A DNA stretch of 63,242 bases from Lachnospiraceae bacterium UBA7050 (GTDB taxonomy: Bacteria; Bacillota; Clostridia; Lachnospirales; Lachnospiraceae). A program made the translations under genes and the position numbers. The stretch spans positions 1 to 63,242 of the forward strand of contig DLAJ01000003.1 in NCBI GenBank assembly GCA_002493905.1, read 5' to 3'. The notes beneath the pieces were generated by a model. That model worked only from the letters and a program-made list of their open reading frames with translations, searched no databases and was not told the DNA's origin. The first letter of the stretch is position 1. Each line of letters begins with the position of its first letter. Positions 15,820 through 23,333 of the stretch are shown here, one piece after another.

Positions 15820-16615
15820 CGGGTTAAAGAAAAGCTATGGCAGTCATGCCGTTTTGAAGGGGCTTGATCTTCAGATCGGCGCGGGAGAGATTTTTGCGCT
15901 TCTTGGCATGAACGGGGCGGGTAAAACGACGACGCTTGAATGCATGGAAGGTTTGAGAAGCTATGACAGCGGCAAGGTGTCTGTAAATGGGAAAGCAGGG
16001 ATTCAGCTGCAGTCCTCATCGCTGCCTGCCTGCATCCGGCCTATGGAAGCCGTGAAATTGTTTTCCAAATGGAACAGGGCGGACATCGACGGCGCCATGC
16101 TTGACGTACTCGGCATCAGGGAGCTTGGGGAGAGGCCGTACGTGCAGCTGTCAACCGGCCAAAAGAGGCGGCTGCACCTTGCGCTTGCCCTGACCGGTAA
16201 TCCGGATATTCTTTTTCTGGATGAGCCGACGGCGGGACTCGATGTGGAAGGTAGGACGCTGCTTCACGAACAGATCCGAAGGCTGAAAGAGAAGGGTAAG
16301 ACGATCATTCTGGCAAGCCATGATATGGAGGAAGTGGAAACTCTGTGCGACCGTATTGCAATTTTGAAGGATGGAAAGATTGTCTTTTGCGGTACGGTTC
16401 CGGAAATGGCGGATAAGGTAGGGAAAAAATATGTGATCCATATCAAAACGAGACAGGGAAGCAGTACGCTGGAAACGGATCACATAGAAGATGCCCTGCT
16501 TTCTTTGATCGGCGACTTAAAGCAGAAGGGAACCGGAATTCTGGATATATCGGTGGACAGAGGGTCGTTGGAACAGCATTTTATCGAAATGGCGGGGAGG
16601 CAGTGTGAAGTTTGA
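15791..16615 (+). CDS. ABC transporter ATP-binding protein
   Basis: The 274-residue ATPase subunit of a two-gene ABC-2 type exporter. Walker A GMNGAGKTTT (about residues 39-48), a Q-loop in AGIQLQSSS, signature LSTGQKRR, Walker B ILFLDEPTAGLD and the switch His in ASHDMEE are all intact, so it should hydrolyse ATP. The C-terminal 60 residues match the extra domain seen in drug-exporting members. The ribosome site GGGAGGGGG lies inside the end of the MerR gene. Permease follows after 70 bases. The pair probably exports an antibiotic or peptide recognised by the MerR protein. Confidence 0.95.
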   Translation: MAVNHAIIVSGLKKSYGSHAVLKGLDLQIGAGEIFALLGMNGAGKTTTLECMEGLRSYDSGKVSVNGKAGIQLQSSSLPACIRPMEAVKLFSKWNRADIDGAMLDVLGIRELGERPYVQLSTGQKRRLHLALALTGNPDILFLDEPTAGLDVEGRTLLHEQIRRLKEKGKTIILASHDMEEVETLCDRIAILKDGKIVFCGTVPEMADKVGKKYVIHIKTRQGSSTLETDHIEDALLSLIGDLKQKGTGILDISVDRGSLEQHFIEMAGRQCEV

Positions 16616-16641
16616 AAGTTCCTTTCAAACTGCTTATTGGT

Positions 16642-16679
16642 GCAATATTGCAGGCATTTGCCTGCGATATGCAGGGGGG
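16642..16679 (+). repeat. Dispersed hairpin element, short copy 3
   Basis: GCAATATTGCAGGC, then ATTTGCCTGCGATATGCAGG, resembles the 3' half of the elements at 11227 and 26767. It contains the hairpin GCAGG-catttg-CCTGC and ends in a G-run that is the ribosome site of the permease start at 16686. Confidence 0.55.
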
Positions 16680-16685
16680 TATAAA

Positions 16686-17408
16686 ATGAATATGAGTGCT
16701 TTTTTGTATGGTCTGGCATTACAGTGGAAATTAGATATCAGAAGTAAATCTTTATTAGTTACCTGTTATGTCGTTCCGCTTATTTTTTTCATGCTGATGG
16801 GCAGCATTTTCACTTCGGTCATGCCGCAGATGAAAGAAACACTGATTCCGGCCATGATCGTTATGGGCGTGTCAATGGGGGCGTACATCGGACTGCCGCC
16901 CACCCTGATCGAGACATACGCAGGCGATATCAAAAAGATTTACAAGGCGAATGGAGTGCCGCTGTACTCGGGGCTGGTCACGATGTTTCTTTCGACGCTG
17001 ATTCATTTGATGACGGTGTGCGCCATCATGCTGCTGCTTGCTCCCGTTCTGTTTGATGCGGCGCTGCCTGAGAATTTTGCACAGTTCTTTTCTGCACTTG
17101 CCGTCTATGTGATCGTATCGCTTGGCATCGGAAGTATCCTTGGGCTTGTCGTAAAAAATCAGGCAAGGCTGGCGATGATCGCGCAGCTTGTGTTCCTGCC
17201 CTCCATCATGCTTTCAGGAATCATGTTTCCGGCTGACCTGCTGCCGGATGTCCTTCAGGCTATAGGACGTATCTTTCCGGCTTATTGGGGATATCGGCTG
17301 ATGCTGGATCATGGATTTCAATTTCAAAATGCATGGTACCTGATACTTATTTTTGTTTTGTCGGTTGTTTTGTGCGGCATGCTTTTAAGGCGGAAGGGAG
17401 CCCGATAG
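16686..17408 (+). CDS. ABC-2 type transporter permease
   Basis: A 240-residue membrane protein with six predicted helices, the channel partner of the ATPase just upstream. The start at 16686 is chosen because AGGGGGG precedes it; an ORF extension upstream reads through a repeat element. The ABC-2 layout is clear: an N-terminal cytoplasmic stretch, TM1 near residues 22-42, a loop ending PTLIETYAGDIKKIYKANGVPL, four central helices and a C-terminal helix with RRKGAR. The sequence MLSGIMFPADLLPDVLQAIGRIFP is the usual re-entrant segment. It probably functions as a homodimer with two ATPase subunits. Confidence 0.9.
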   Translation: MNMSAFLYGLALQWKLDIRSKSLLVTCYVVPLIFFMLMGSIFTSVMPQMKETLIPAMIVMGVSMGAYIGLPPTLIETYAGDIKKIYKANGVPLYSGLVTMFLSTLIHLMTVCAIMLLLAPVLFDAALPENFAQFFSALAVYVIVSLGIGSILGLVVKNQARLAMIAQLVFLPSIMLSGIMFPADLLPDVLQAIGRIFPAYWGYRLMLDHGFQFQNAWYLILIFVLSVVLCGMLLRRKGAR

Positions 17409-17429
17409 GCTGGAATCCTATGGAGCGCC

Positions 17430-18338
17430 TCATGTTTTCCAGAATTCTTCCACCTCTTTTAAGATTTCTTCGTGGGGAAGAATGGTGGCTTCCTCAATGC
17501 TGACGCCGGTTTTTTGCAGATAATATCTGATCAGATGATATCCGACGGCATATCCAGCGCAATAGGGCAGACCTGCTTCGGGGAAGCATTGCATTCTTGC
17601 CATTTCATCGCCGTATAAATAGGCTGTGATGTTTTCAAACCCTGTTGCATCCAAACCGTCATAGATGATCTCCTTCATCAGCGGCAACAATTCGGGATCT
17701 GTTTTGCTCACCCATGGTCCGAGAAATTCTTCGCCATGGATAGATGTCGCATAGTTTTCCGCCAGACCTTCCCCGACGAGCATCTCGCCAAGAGTGATGT
17801 CGTTCGTCCATTTGATAAACTGGTATCTGACATTATGATTGGTTTCATGTGCAAGCGCGGCGGGGAGCTTTTTTAAGTTATTTTCATTCGGGACCAGCCA
17901 TCCCAATATGAAGCCGGGAATGCCCCCGTCCCCACAATAGCCCTCATTCATTTTTGTATACGCATTCTCCGGATTTGCCAAAAAAATAGAAAATAGATAC
18001 TCCTGAACTTTCAGTGCAATCCCTTTTTTGACAAAGCGCTCCAGAGCGTTTTCGATGGATTTTTGACAGGTATCCCATAGCTTCTGATCAGAAATGGCTT
18101 CAATCCAATCCTTTGTCGTCAGATTCACTTTGGATGGAGGGAAAATCCCCATTCTGTTATTCGCCATGATAATGTCATAAGCGCCTTTTCTGGAGGCTTT
18201 GATGGGGATATGATAGCAGTCCCACTTGCCTTGAAAAGGGAGCATTAATTCGTAGCGGTAAATATCATCCTTTTTATCTTCATCCGCATTCATGATCTTT
18301 CTGTAAACATCCGGTGAATAGACATACTTTACGGTCAT
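17430..18338 (-). CDS. Putative zinc metalloprotease, DUF2268-like
   Basis: A 302-residue soluble protein. AHETNHNVRYQ (about residue 163) is an HExxH zinc motif and GEGLAENYA about 30 residues on offers the third ligand Glu, as in DUF2268 predicted Zn-dependent proteases. The start at 18338 follows GAGGAG; the longer ORF is less likely. It lies 59 bases after the MerR gene at 18398-19123 and in the same direction, so both are probably transcribed from the same 19-bp-spacer promoter and this protein is a target of that regulator. No signal peptide is seen, so it should act in the cytoplasm. Substrate unknown; resistance to a peptide drug is one guess. Confidence 0.75.
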   Translation of the reverse strand: MTVKYVYSPDVYRKIMNADEDKKDDIYRYELMLPFQGKWDCYHIPIKASRKGAYDIIMANNRMGIFPPSKVNLTTKDWIEAISDQKLWDTCQKSIENALERFVKKGIALKVQEYLFSIFLANPENAYTKMNEGYCGDGGIPGFILGWLVPNENNLKKLPAALAHETNHNVRYQFIKWTNDITLGEMLVGEGLAENYATSIHGEEFLGPWVSKTDPELLPLMKEIIYDGLDATGFENITAYLYGDEMARMQCFPEAGLPYCAGYAVGYHLIRYYLQKTGVSIEEATILPHEEILKEVEEFWKT

Positions 18339-18397
18339 AACGGTCTCCTCATATTCTATCGTTATCAAGAGCGTTTTGTTTTTCGCATATTACGGCG

Positions 18398-19123
18398 TCA
18401 GCCGCAGTAAGCCTGTATTGCTTTATTCACAAATGCTGCCGTTCCTTCTCCCGCGTATTCATCAATGCTTTTTGTAAACTCTCCGCCGCCGGCATACATC
18501 TTTCCAAGCCCGCTCAAAATCTGGTCCGTACATGTATAAAAGTGTTCCGTTAAAAAACGCTGCAGCTTTATGACCAGTTCCCTGGCTGCTTCAGAGGACG
18601 GGTCAGTTTGCTTGATTTCCCCAAAGCTCTTAAAGATCATCATACATTGTCCGCTCAGAATCTGATCTTCTTTAGGCGTACGGGTTTTGGCTTTTTCCTG
18701 ATACTCCCTGTATGCCGGGGAGTTACCCCATGCAGCTTTCGCCCGCGCGGCATATTCGTCCAGCTTACTTCTGTCAAATGCTGAAAAATCCATATACTTT
18801 ACCCCCAACAGTTTGATTCCTGCCGCAAAGGTGATCAGATTCTCCAGATGGTCTTTTTTTAGCTTTAGCAGTGTTATTTGCTGATCGAGAGCTTTGGCGG
18901 TGTCAAAGTCCGGACTTTCCATAATTCCCTGAATGTCCTTTAGGGGAAACTCTAATTCCCGAAACAATAAAATCTGCTGCAGCCGTTCCAAATCCGGTTC
19001 TGCATATAACCGGTATCCGGCATCGCTATAGGCTGACGGATGCAGAAGACCGATTTTGTCATAATATTGGAGTGTGCGGACACTCACGCCTGCAAGTTTG
19101 CTTACCTCATGTACTGTCATCAT
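18398..19123 (-). CDS. MerR regulator with TipAS-like domain
   Basis: A 241-residue regulator. MTVHEVSKLAGVSVRTLQYYDKIGLL to about residue 70 is the MerR DNA-binding domain, followed by a helix (DQQITLLKLKKDHLENL) and a C-terminal TipAS drug-binding-like region (AYREYQEKAKTRTPKEDQ, FYTCTDQILSGLGKMY). GGAGG precedes the double ATG. Its promoter has the 19-bp MerR spacer, and its palindrome is almost the same as that of the regulator at 14986, so the two may cross-regulate. It is the first gene of a two-gene unit with the putative metalloprotease and runs divergently from the third MerR gene. Confidence 0.9.
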   Translation of the reverse strand: MMTVHEVSKLAGVSVRTLQYYDKIGLLHPSAYSDAGYRLYAEPDLERLQQILLFRELEFPLKDIQGIMESPDFDTAKALDQQITLLKLKKDHLENLITFAAGIKLLGVKYMDFSAFDRSKLDEYAARAKAAWGNSPAYREYQEKAKTRTPKEDQILSGQCMMIFKSFGEIKQTDPSSEAARELVIKLQRFLTEHFYTCTDQILSGLGKMYAGGGEFTKSIDEYAGEGTAAFVNKAIQAYCG

Positions 19124-19147
19124 TTGGATTTCCTCCCTGATTGCATC

Positions 19148-19178
19148 ATTATAGACTATGACGCGGCGTAATAGTCAA
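19148..19178 (-). promoter_or_regulatory. MerR-type promoter and operator 2
   Basis: On the minus strand TTGACT (19178-19173) and TATAAT (19153-19148) are 19 bases apart. The spacer contains GACTATTACGC-C-GCGTCATAGTC, an 11+1+11 palindrome with one mismatch that shares the ACGC-N-GCGTCAT core with the operator at 14920-14938. Confidence 0.85.
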
Positions 19179-19198
19179 CCTGTTTTTTGATTTTATTC

Positions 19199-19229
19199 TT
19201 GACTCTTCCGTTGGGGAAGCGTATATGAT
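19199..19229 (+). promoter_or_regulatory. MerR-type promoter and operator 3
   Basis: TTGACT (19199-19204) and TATGAT (19224-19229) are 19 bases apart. The spacer has the inverted repeat CTTCC-gttgg-GGAAG, unlike the other two operators here. It drives the MerR-GyrI gene at 19291 and lies only 21 bases from the divergent promoter. Confidence 0.8.
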
Positions 19230-19290
19230 TGATTTAACATCTAGGCGTTTCGCGATTGGCTGGTCTAACATCGGCGGAAGGGAGAAGTCT

Positions 19291-20247
19291 ATGGATCATT
19301 TAGTAAAAATCAGGGAACTATCTGTCAAATATCATATTTCTGCACGCACGCTTCGTTATTATGAGGATATGGGGTTAATTGAGAGTACGCGAAGCGATCA
19401 CTATGCCTACAGACTGTATGATGAGACGGCAGTCAAACGGCTGGAACAGATTTTGATCCTGCGCAGACTGAATATCAGCATTAAGGATATTAAACGCATA
19501 TTCAGCACCTCCGGGTCGGAAATCGTTTTGGAAGTATTGGGGAAAAAGGTGGATCATATCGATGAGGAGGTTTCGCTTTTATATGAATTAAAAAAGATCG
19601 TGTTAAGTTTTATTGAGCAGATCAGAATGTTAGATTTTGAAAAAGAAAGCGATGTAAAACTGTTATATGAAAAAGCCATTGATGTTGAATCACAGATTAT
19701 AAACGCAGATTACGACGGCAATTCGGCGATCGCGGAACGTTTTTTTACGGTTACCGACAAACTCAATGAGAAAGTGCCCGGCGTCATGATCGTCAGGATT
19801 CCCAAATTCAGGGCGGGTACATCAGGAATGCTGCCGCCGGATGAAATCTTCGGAACATTTCAGCTTTGGCAGGAAGCGCACAAAGACTTTTACCTGCCTA
19901 TCATTTTTGACGCGCCTGATTTTCTGTACGAAAAGAACGGAATGTTAGAATGGATATGGCGTATTAAAGACGAAATCACGAAAGTCGATACAGCCCCATA
20001 TGAAATCGTGGAGCATCCGGGCGGACTGTATGCGGCTGCCGTGAGTATCGACGGTGACGGCGACAGCGGTGATCAGGTACTGCGCAAAATTGAGAAATGG
20101 CTGGAAAGAACAAATTTTGTGATGGATGACAGCCGGGCAGCGTCAGTGCATATGATCTATGCGGATGATGAGATCAAAGAAGGTCTTGGCTATCATCAGT
20201 TGAATCTGTATGCTCCGGTCAAACGAAAAGATGGAAAAAAGGAGTGA
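19291..20247 (+). CDS. MerR regulator with GyrI-like effector-binding domain
   Basis: A 318-residue regulator. Residues 1-75 hold the MerR helix-turn-helix (YHISARTLRYYEDMGLI), about 75-125 a coiled coil, and the C-terminal 160 residues a GyrI-like/AraC-effector-binding fold (IPKFRAGTSGMLPPDEIFGTF, then YEIVEHPGGLYAAAVSIDG and the closing HQLNLYAPVKR) as in BmrR-type multidrug sensors. The start at 19291 has GGAAGGGAG upstream, and an upstream start would fall inside the promoter. The gene ends in GGAGTGAAC, overlapping the ribosome site of the 360-aa gene, so the two are translationally linked. Confidence 0.88.
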   Translation: MDHLVKIRELSVKYHISARTLRYYEDMGLIESTRSDHYAYRLYDETAVKRLEQILILRRLNISIKDIKRIFSTSGSEIVLEVLGKKVDHIDEEVSLLYELKKIVLSFIEQIRMLDFEKESDVKLLYEKAIDVESQIINADYDGNSAIAERFFTVTDKLNEKVPGVMIVRIPKFRAGTSGMLPPDEIFGTFQLWQEAHKDFYLPIIFDAPDFLYEKNGMLEWIWRIKDEITKVDTAPYEIVEHPGGLYAAAVSIDGDGDSGDQVLRKIEKWLERTNFVMDDSRAASVHMIYADDEIKEGLGYHQLNLYAPVKRKDGKKE

Positions 20248-20255
20248 ACGCAAAG

Positions 20256-21338
20256 ATGAAATATTGGATACAACGTTGGTCACAGCTTCGAAAAAAAGAA
20301 CTGATCTCTTATCCTGATGATTTTCCTATACACAATATCTATCGGACAATCGATACACAGGAAGGACTGATGAGCGGGTTTCGGGAATTACATGAGATTT
20401 TTGCGCGCTGTTATGAGGATATCCTGAACGATCCTGCCGCTATGCTGCTGCCGGTATATGATAGGAATGACTACGGATATTTTTCTAAGGAAGCGAGGGC
20501 TTCCCGCGAAAAATCCTATCAATATGCAAAGGTGTTTTATGTATTGGGATATTCCGGTCAATGGGAACAAAACGGCGAATTGTGGATTCAGGCAGATCAA
20601 TTAAAAGAACAATGCAAAGCTCTGAAGATTACAAATATCGACAAATTTTTGAAGATACTCAGTAATTATGGATTCATGACAGAAGGACTGATAAACGGTA
20701 AAATAAAAAGCAACACGGATATTCGGATTTCATATCCCGACAATCCGCATGTGATGGCAGCATTCTATATTCTGGCGGTCAAATCAAAGAACACAAACAG
20801 GTTTCAGGATTTTTGCAGGCTGAATTATAGATTGTTTGCGGACGATTGGAATACGGCAGAACACGGCGGCGGTATCGACGCTGTCTCCGATCTGTTTCAT
20901 TCGGAACAGGAGAGGGAAACGGCGAAAAAAATCCATGAGGAACTGATCAAACGGAAATATGTTTATAATTTTCAGGAATGGAACGAGGGTCCCAAGATTC
21001 GGTATTATCAAAAAGAGGGGGATCGTAACAGGAACACAAATGCCAGTTTTTGGCTGACCAGCATGGATACGGAACTGATACTTTATTTCCGCATTTCCAA
21101 TATGGATCAGGCGATTGCGTATATCCAAAATGCTCCCCAAAGTGTTATCCGCAATTTCTTAGTCAGTGACACCGGGTGCGCCAACAGAATTTCCGGGAAA
21201 TGCAAATCGGGAATCTCTTATCAGCTTGACGGAAAAACCATATGGAGATGCGGCTGTTGTAACCCGAATTTTCAGGTGCCCCCTGACATGCAGGACTATT
21301 TATATTATATCAATGCAGTGGAACTGGCGGGCAAATAA
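20256..21338 (+). CDS. Unknown 360-residue protein linked to MerR-GyrI
   Basis: No known family is recognised. The protein is soluble, rich in aromatic and charged residues (WIQRWSQLRKKELISYPDDFPIH at the start), and has a helical middle with QADQLKEQCKALKITNIDKFLKILSNYGF that could be a winged helix. The C-terminus has five cysteines in DTGCANRISGKCKSG and WRCGCCNPNFQVP that could bind a metal. ATG at 20256 is preferred to the GTG overlapping the MerR stop, because the only ribosome site (GGAG) fits it. Co-transcription with the sensor suggests a drug- or stress-responsive role. The function remains open. Confidence 0.75.
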   Translation: MKYWIQRWSQLRKKELISYPDDFPIHNIYRTIDTQEGLMSGFRELHEIFARCYEDILNDPAAMLLPVYDRNDYGYFSKEARASREKSYQYAKVFYVLGYSGQWEQNGELWIQADQLKEQCKALKITNIDKFLKILSNYGFMTEGLINGKIKSNTDIRISYPDNPHVMAAFYILAVKSKNTNRFQDFCRLNYRLFADDWNTAEHGGGIDAVSDLFHSEQERETAKKIHEELIKRKYVYNFQEWNEGPKIRYYQKEGDRNRNTNASFWLTSMDTELILYFRISNMDQAIAYIQNAPQSVIRNFLVSDTGCANRISGKCKSGISYQLDGKTIWRCGCCNPNFQVPPDMQDYLYYINAVELAGK

Positions 21339-21432
21339 AAAAAAGGTTATGCAATGACAAAGCGTTTTTGCTTCCTTTTTCAGAATTTGTGCTGACAGCC
21401 TGCTGCCGCATAAATCCTAAATGTTATTATTT

Positions 21433-21466
21433 GTTGCTTGCAGCAACGGGCAGTTCTTCATACAAT
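21433..21466 (+). promoter_or_regulatory. Promoter and inverted repeat for the XRE membrane gene
   Basis: TTGCAG (21438-21443), a 17-base spacer and TACAAT (21461-21466). The -35 box is embedded in GTTGC-ttgca-GCAAC (21433-21447), a possible autoregulatory operator. Confidence 0.55.
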
Positions 21467-21501
21467 AGCGGTAACAACTGAAAGAAAGGTGGTTATCACG
21501 C

Positions 21502-22011
21502 ATGTTAAATGAAAACATAAAAGCAATCAGAAAGTCAAAGGGACTTTCACAGGAGGAACTTGCTGTCCGGCTGAATGTGGTGCGTCAGACAATCTCCAAA
21601 TGGGAGCAGGGATTGTCAGTTCCTGATTCCGATATGCTGATCGCTATATCGGAAGCGCTTGAAACACCCGTAAGCACTTTGCTTGGGGAGAACGTTGTGG
21701 AATCTGAGCCCGATCAACTCAAAGCAATTTCCGAAAAATTGGAGATCATTAACCTACAGCTTGCACAAACGAAGACCACGAGAAGAAAAATACTCCATTG
21801 GCTGTTTATCGTATTGTGTGCCGTCATAGTAGTCATTTCTGCAGCTTTGATCATATTAAACAGCCCTTACTTGAACTGGGATTATCATGACCCTGAAAGC
21901 GCTGTCGCCGGAGTTATCTTTCACACATTGGAATGGCTGTTTGTCAGACTGGCACCGATCATCCTGATCGGGGCAATCGTTGGAGCTTTCCTTACGCGGA
22001 AGAAAGCATAA
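21502..22011 (+). CDS. Membrane-anchored XRE-family regulator
   Basis: A 169-residue protein. Residues 1-62 form an XRE helix-turn-helix (LSQEELAVRLNVVRQTISKWEQGLSVPD), a short helical linker follows, and two membrane helices lie at about 97-118 and 142-163. Such proteins are common in Firmicutes and probably couple a membrane signal to transcription. GAAAGGTGG precedes the start. It has its own promoter with a palindrome over the -35 box. No partner gene is adjacent. Confidence 0.85.
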   Translation: MLNENIKAIRKSKGLSQEELAVRLNVVRQTISKWEQGLSVPDSDMLIAISEALETPVSTLLGENVVESEPDQLKAISEKLEIINLQLAQTKTTRRKILHWLFIVLCAVIVVISAALIILNSPYLNWDYHDPESAVAGVIFHTLEWLFVRLAPIILIGAIVGAFLTRKKA

Positions 22012-22084
22012 AATGATCATGAGTCTGATCTGGAGTACCGTTTCATTCATCCTCCCGGCGGCGGATAAAAGAACAGGCAAAAAA

Positions 22085-22170
22085 TGAAAACAGCAAATGA
22101 AACAGAGAAACAGAGAAATAAAGAAATAAAGAAATAAGTAAATAAAGAAACAAAGAAACAAGAAACAAAA
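22085..22170 (+). repeat. A-rich 8-bp tandem repeat
   Basis: A purine-rich run made of imperfect 8-base units, GAAACAGA then AAATAAAG, repeated about nine times. It lies between the XRE gene and a terminator and codes for nothing credible. Confidence 0.7.
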
Positions 22171-22174
22171 AAGT

Positions 22175-22204
22175 AAAACATGACATAAGGTGTCAGGTTT
22201 TATT
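22175..22204 (+). terminator. Terminator after the XRE membrane gene
   Basis: AAAAC-a-TGACA pairs with TGTCA-g-GTTTT (one mismatch) and is followed by ATTT. The U-run is part of the stem, as in many short Firmicute terminators. Confidence 0.6.
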
Positions 22205-22298
22205 TGCTATGATACGAAAAAATGAGCTGTGCCGCGAAGAACCATGTGTTGGAAGTAGTCACAGGAAGAATTTCATAATTTTGCCGGGAGGAAATACG

Positions 22299-23123
22299 AT
22301 GCTGGAATTACCGGAAAGCTATACGATGTCCAAACAGATTAAGAAGAGCCTGACAGGAAAAATAATAAGTGGTATTGAAGTTTTGCATACGCCTCATAGA
22401 TTTGCGTTCTTTCATGGAGACAGGGAGAACTATGGAGACTTACTGGAGGGGCAGACGGTCAGGAAGGCAGCTTATCATGGCGGCATGGTTGAAATGGATA
22501 CCGAGGACTGCATGATAACGTTTGCCGACGGGGCATATCCGAGATATTATGATGATAAAAAGAAGTTTCCGAAAAAGCATCAATTGGCGATTTATTTTGA
22601 TGATGAGACGGCGGTTTTTGTATCCATACAAATGTACGGAATCATTTTTATATTTCCAAAAGGGAAATGCACGGAAGGCTATTACCAGTCATCCAGCAGT
22701 AAGATCAATCCGCTCTCCGATGAATTCACGTTTGAATATTTTCGGGGCCTTTATCCGGGAAATCAAAAAAAATTAAGCGCAAAGGCCTTCCTTGCCACAG
22801 AGCAGAGAATACCGGGGCTTGGGAACGGCGTATTACAGGATATTTTGTGGGATGCCGGAATTGATCCGCGTTTTGATATGAGAGAGGCTTCCGAAGCAGA
22901 CTTTATGGCGTTATATACGTCCGTAAAGAAAATCTTAAAGGAAATGTGCGAACAAGGCGGCCGGGATACGGAAAAAGATTTATTTGGGCAAAACGGAAGC
23001 TATATTACGCAGTTGAGCAAAAAAACACTGTTTGAGCCATGCATCAAATGCGGGCATGAAATTCATAAAACAAATTTTTTAGGCGGCACCGTGTATTATT
23101 GTGAGAATTGCCAAAAGAAGTAA
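22299..23123 (+). CDS. Fpg/Nei-family DNA glycosylase-like protein
   Basis: A 274-residue protein of the formamidopyrimidine-DNA glycosylase/endonuclease VIII fold. Recognised parts: N-terminal LELPE, the helix-two-turn-helix region with AFLATEQRIPGLGNGVLQDILWDAGIDP, and a C-terminal zinc finger (CIKCGHEIHK then YYCENCQ). Classical members start MPELPE and use Pro2 as the catalytic amine; here residue 2 is Leu, as in a clostridial side branch annotated endonuclease VIII-like, so chemistry may differ or the protein may only bind DNA. Glu3 is kept. GGGAGGAAA fixes the start. Presumed role: repair of oxidised bases. Confidence 0.85.
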   Translation: MLELPESYTMSKQIKKSLTGKIISGIEVLHTPHRFAFFHGDRENYGDLLEGQTVRKAAYHGGMVEMDTEDCMITFADGAYPRYYDDKKKFPKKHQLAIYFDDETAVFVSIQMYGIIFIFPKGKCTEGYYQSSSSKINPLSDEFTFEYFRGLYPGNQKKLSAKAFLATEQRIPGLGNGVLQDILWDAGIDPRFDMREASEADFMALYTSVKKILKEMCEQGGRDTEKDLFGQNGSYITQLSKKTLFEPCIKCGHEIHKTNFLGGTVYYCENCQKK

Positions 23124-23142
23124 GAAAATGGTAAAATGACAT

Positions 23143-23193
23143 AAAAAAAGAGTTCCGTTTAAGGGGTTATCCCATTGCGTGGAACTCTTTTTT
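23143..23193 (+). terminator. Terminator after the glycosylase gene
   Basis: AAAAAAAGAGTTCC pairs with GGAACTCTTTTTT around a partly paired loop. The A-run and T-run make it usable on both strands. Confidence 0.85.
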
Positions 23194-23260
23194 GTAGGGA
23201 AAATTTCCGGCTTCGAAAAAATTCCTTCTCAACCTTGGAAGAATCCGCAATGCGAATCCA

Positions 23261-23333
23261 GAAGAAATGCCTTCGGCATTTCTTCGAAAGAGTTTCCGAA
23301 GGAAACTCTGAAAGGAGCGTCAGCTCCTTTTTT
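23261..23333 (+). repeat. Three consecutive hairpins before the GH31 3' end
   Basis: GAAGAAATGCC-ttc-GGCATTTCTTC (23261-23285), AGAGTTTCC-gaa-GGAAACTCT (23289-23309) and AAAGGAGC-gtca-GCTCCTTT (23311-23330), all perfect. Only the last is followed by T residues (TTTATAA). They separate the convergent glycosylase and GH31 genes. Confidence 0.85.
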
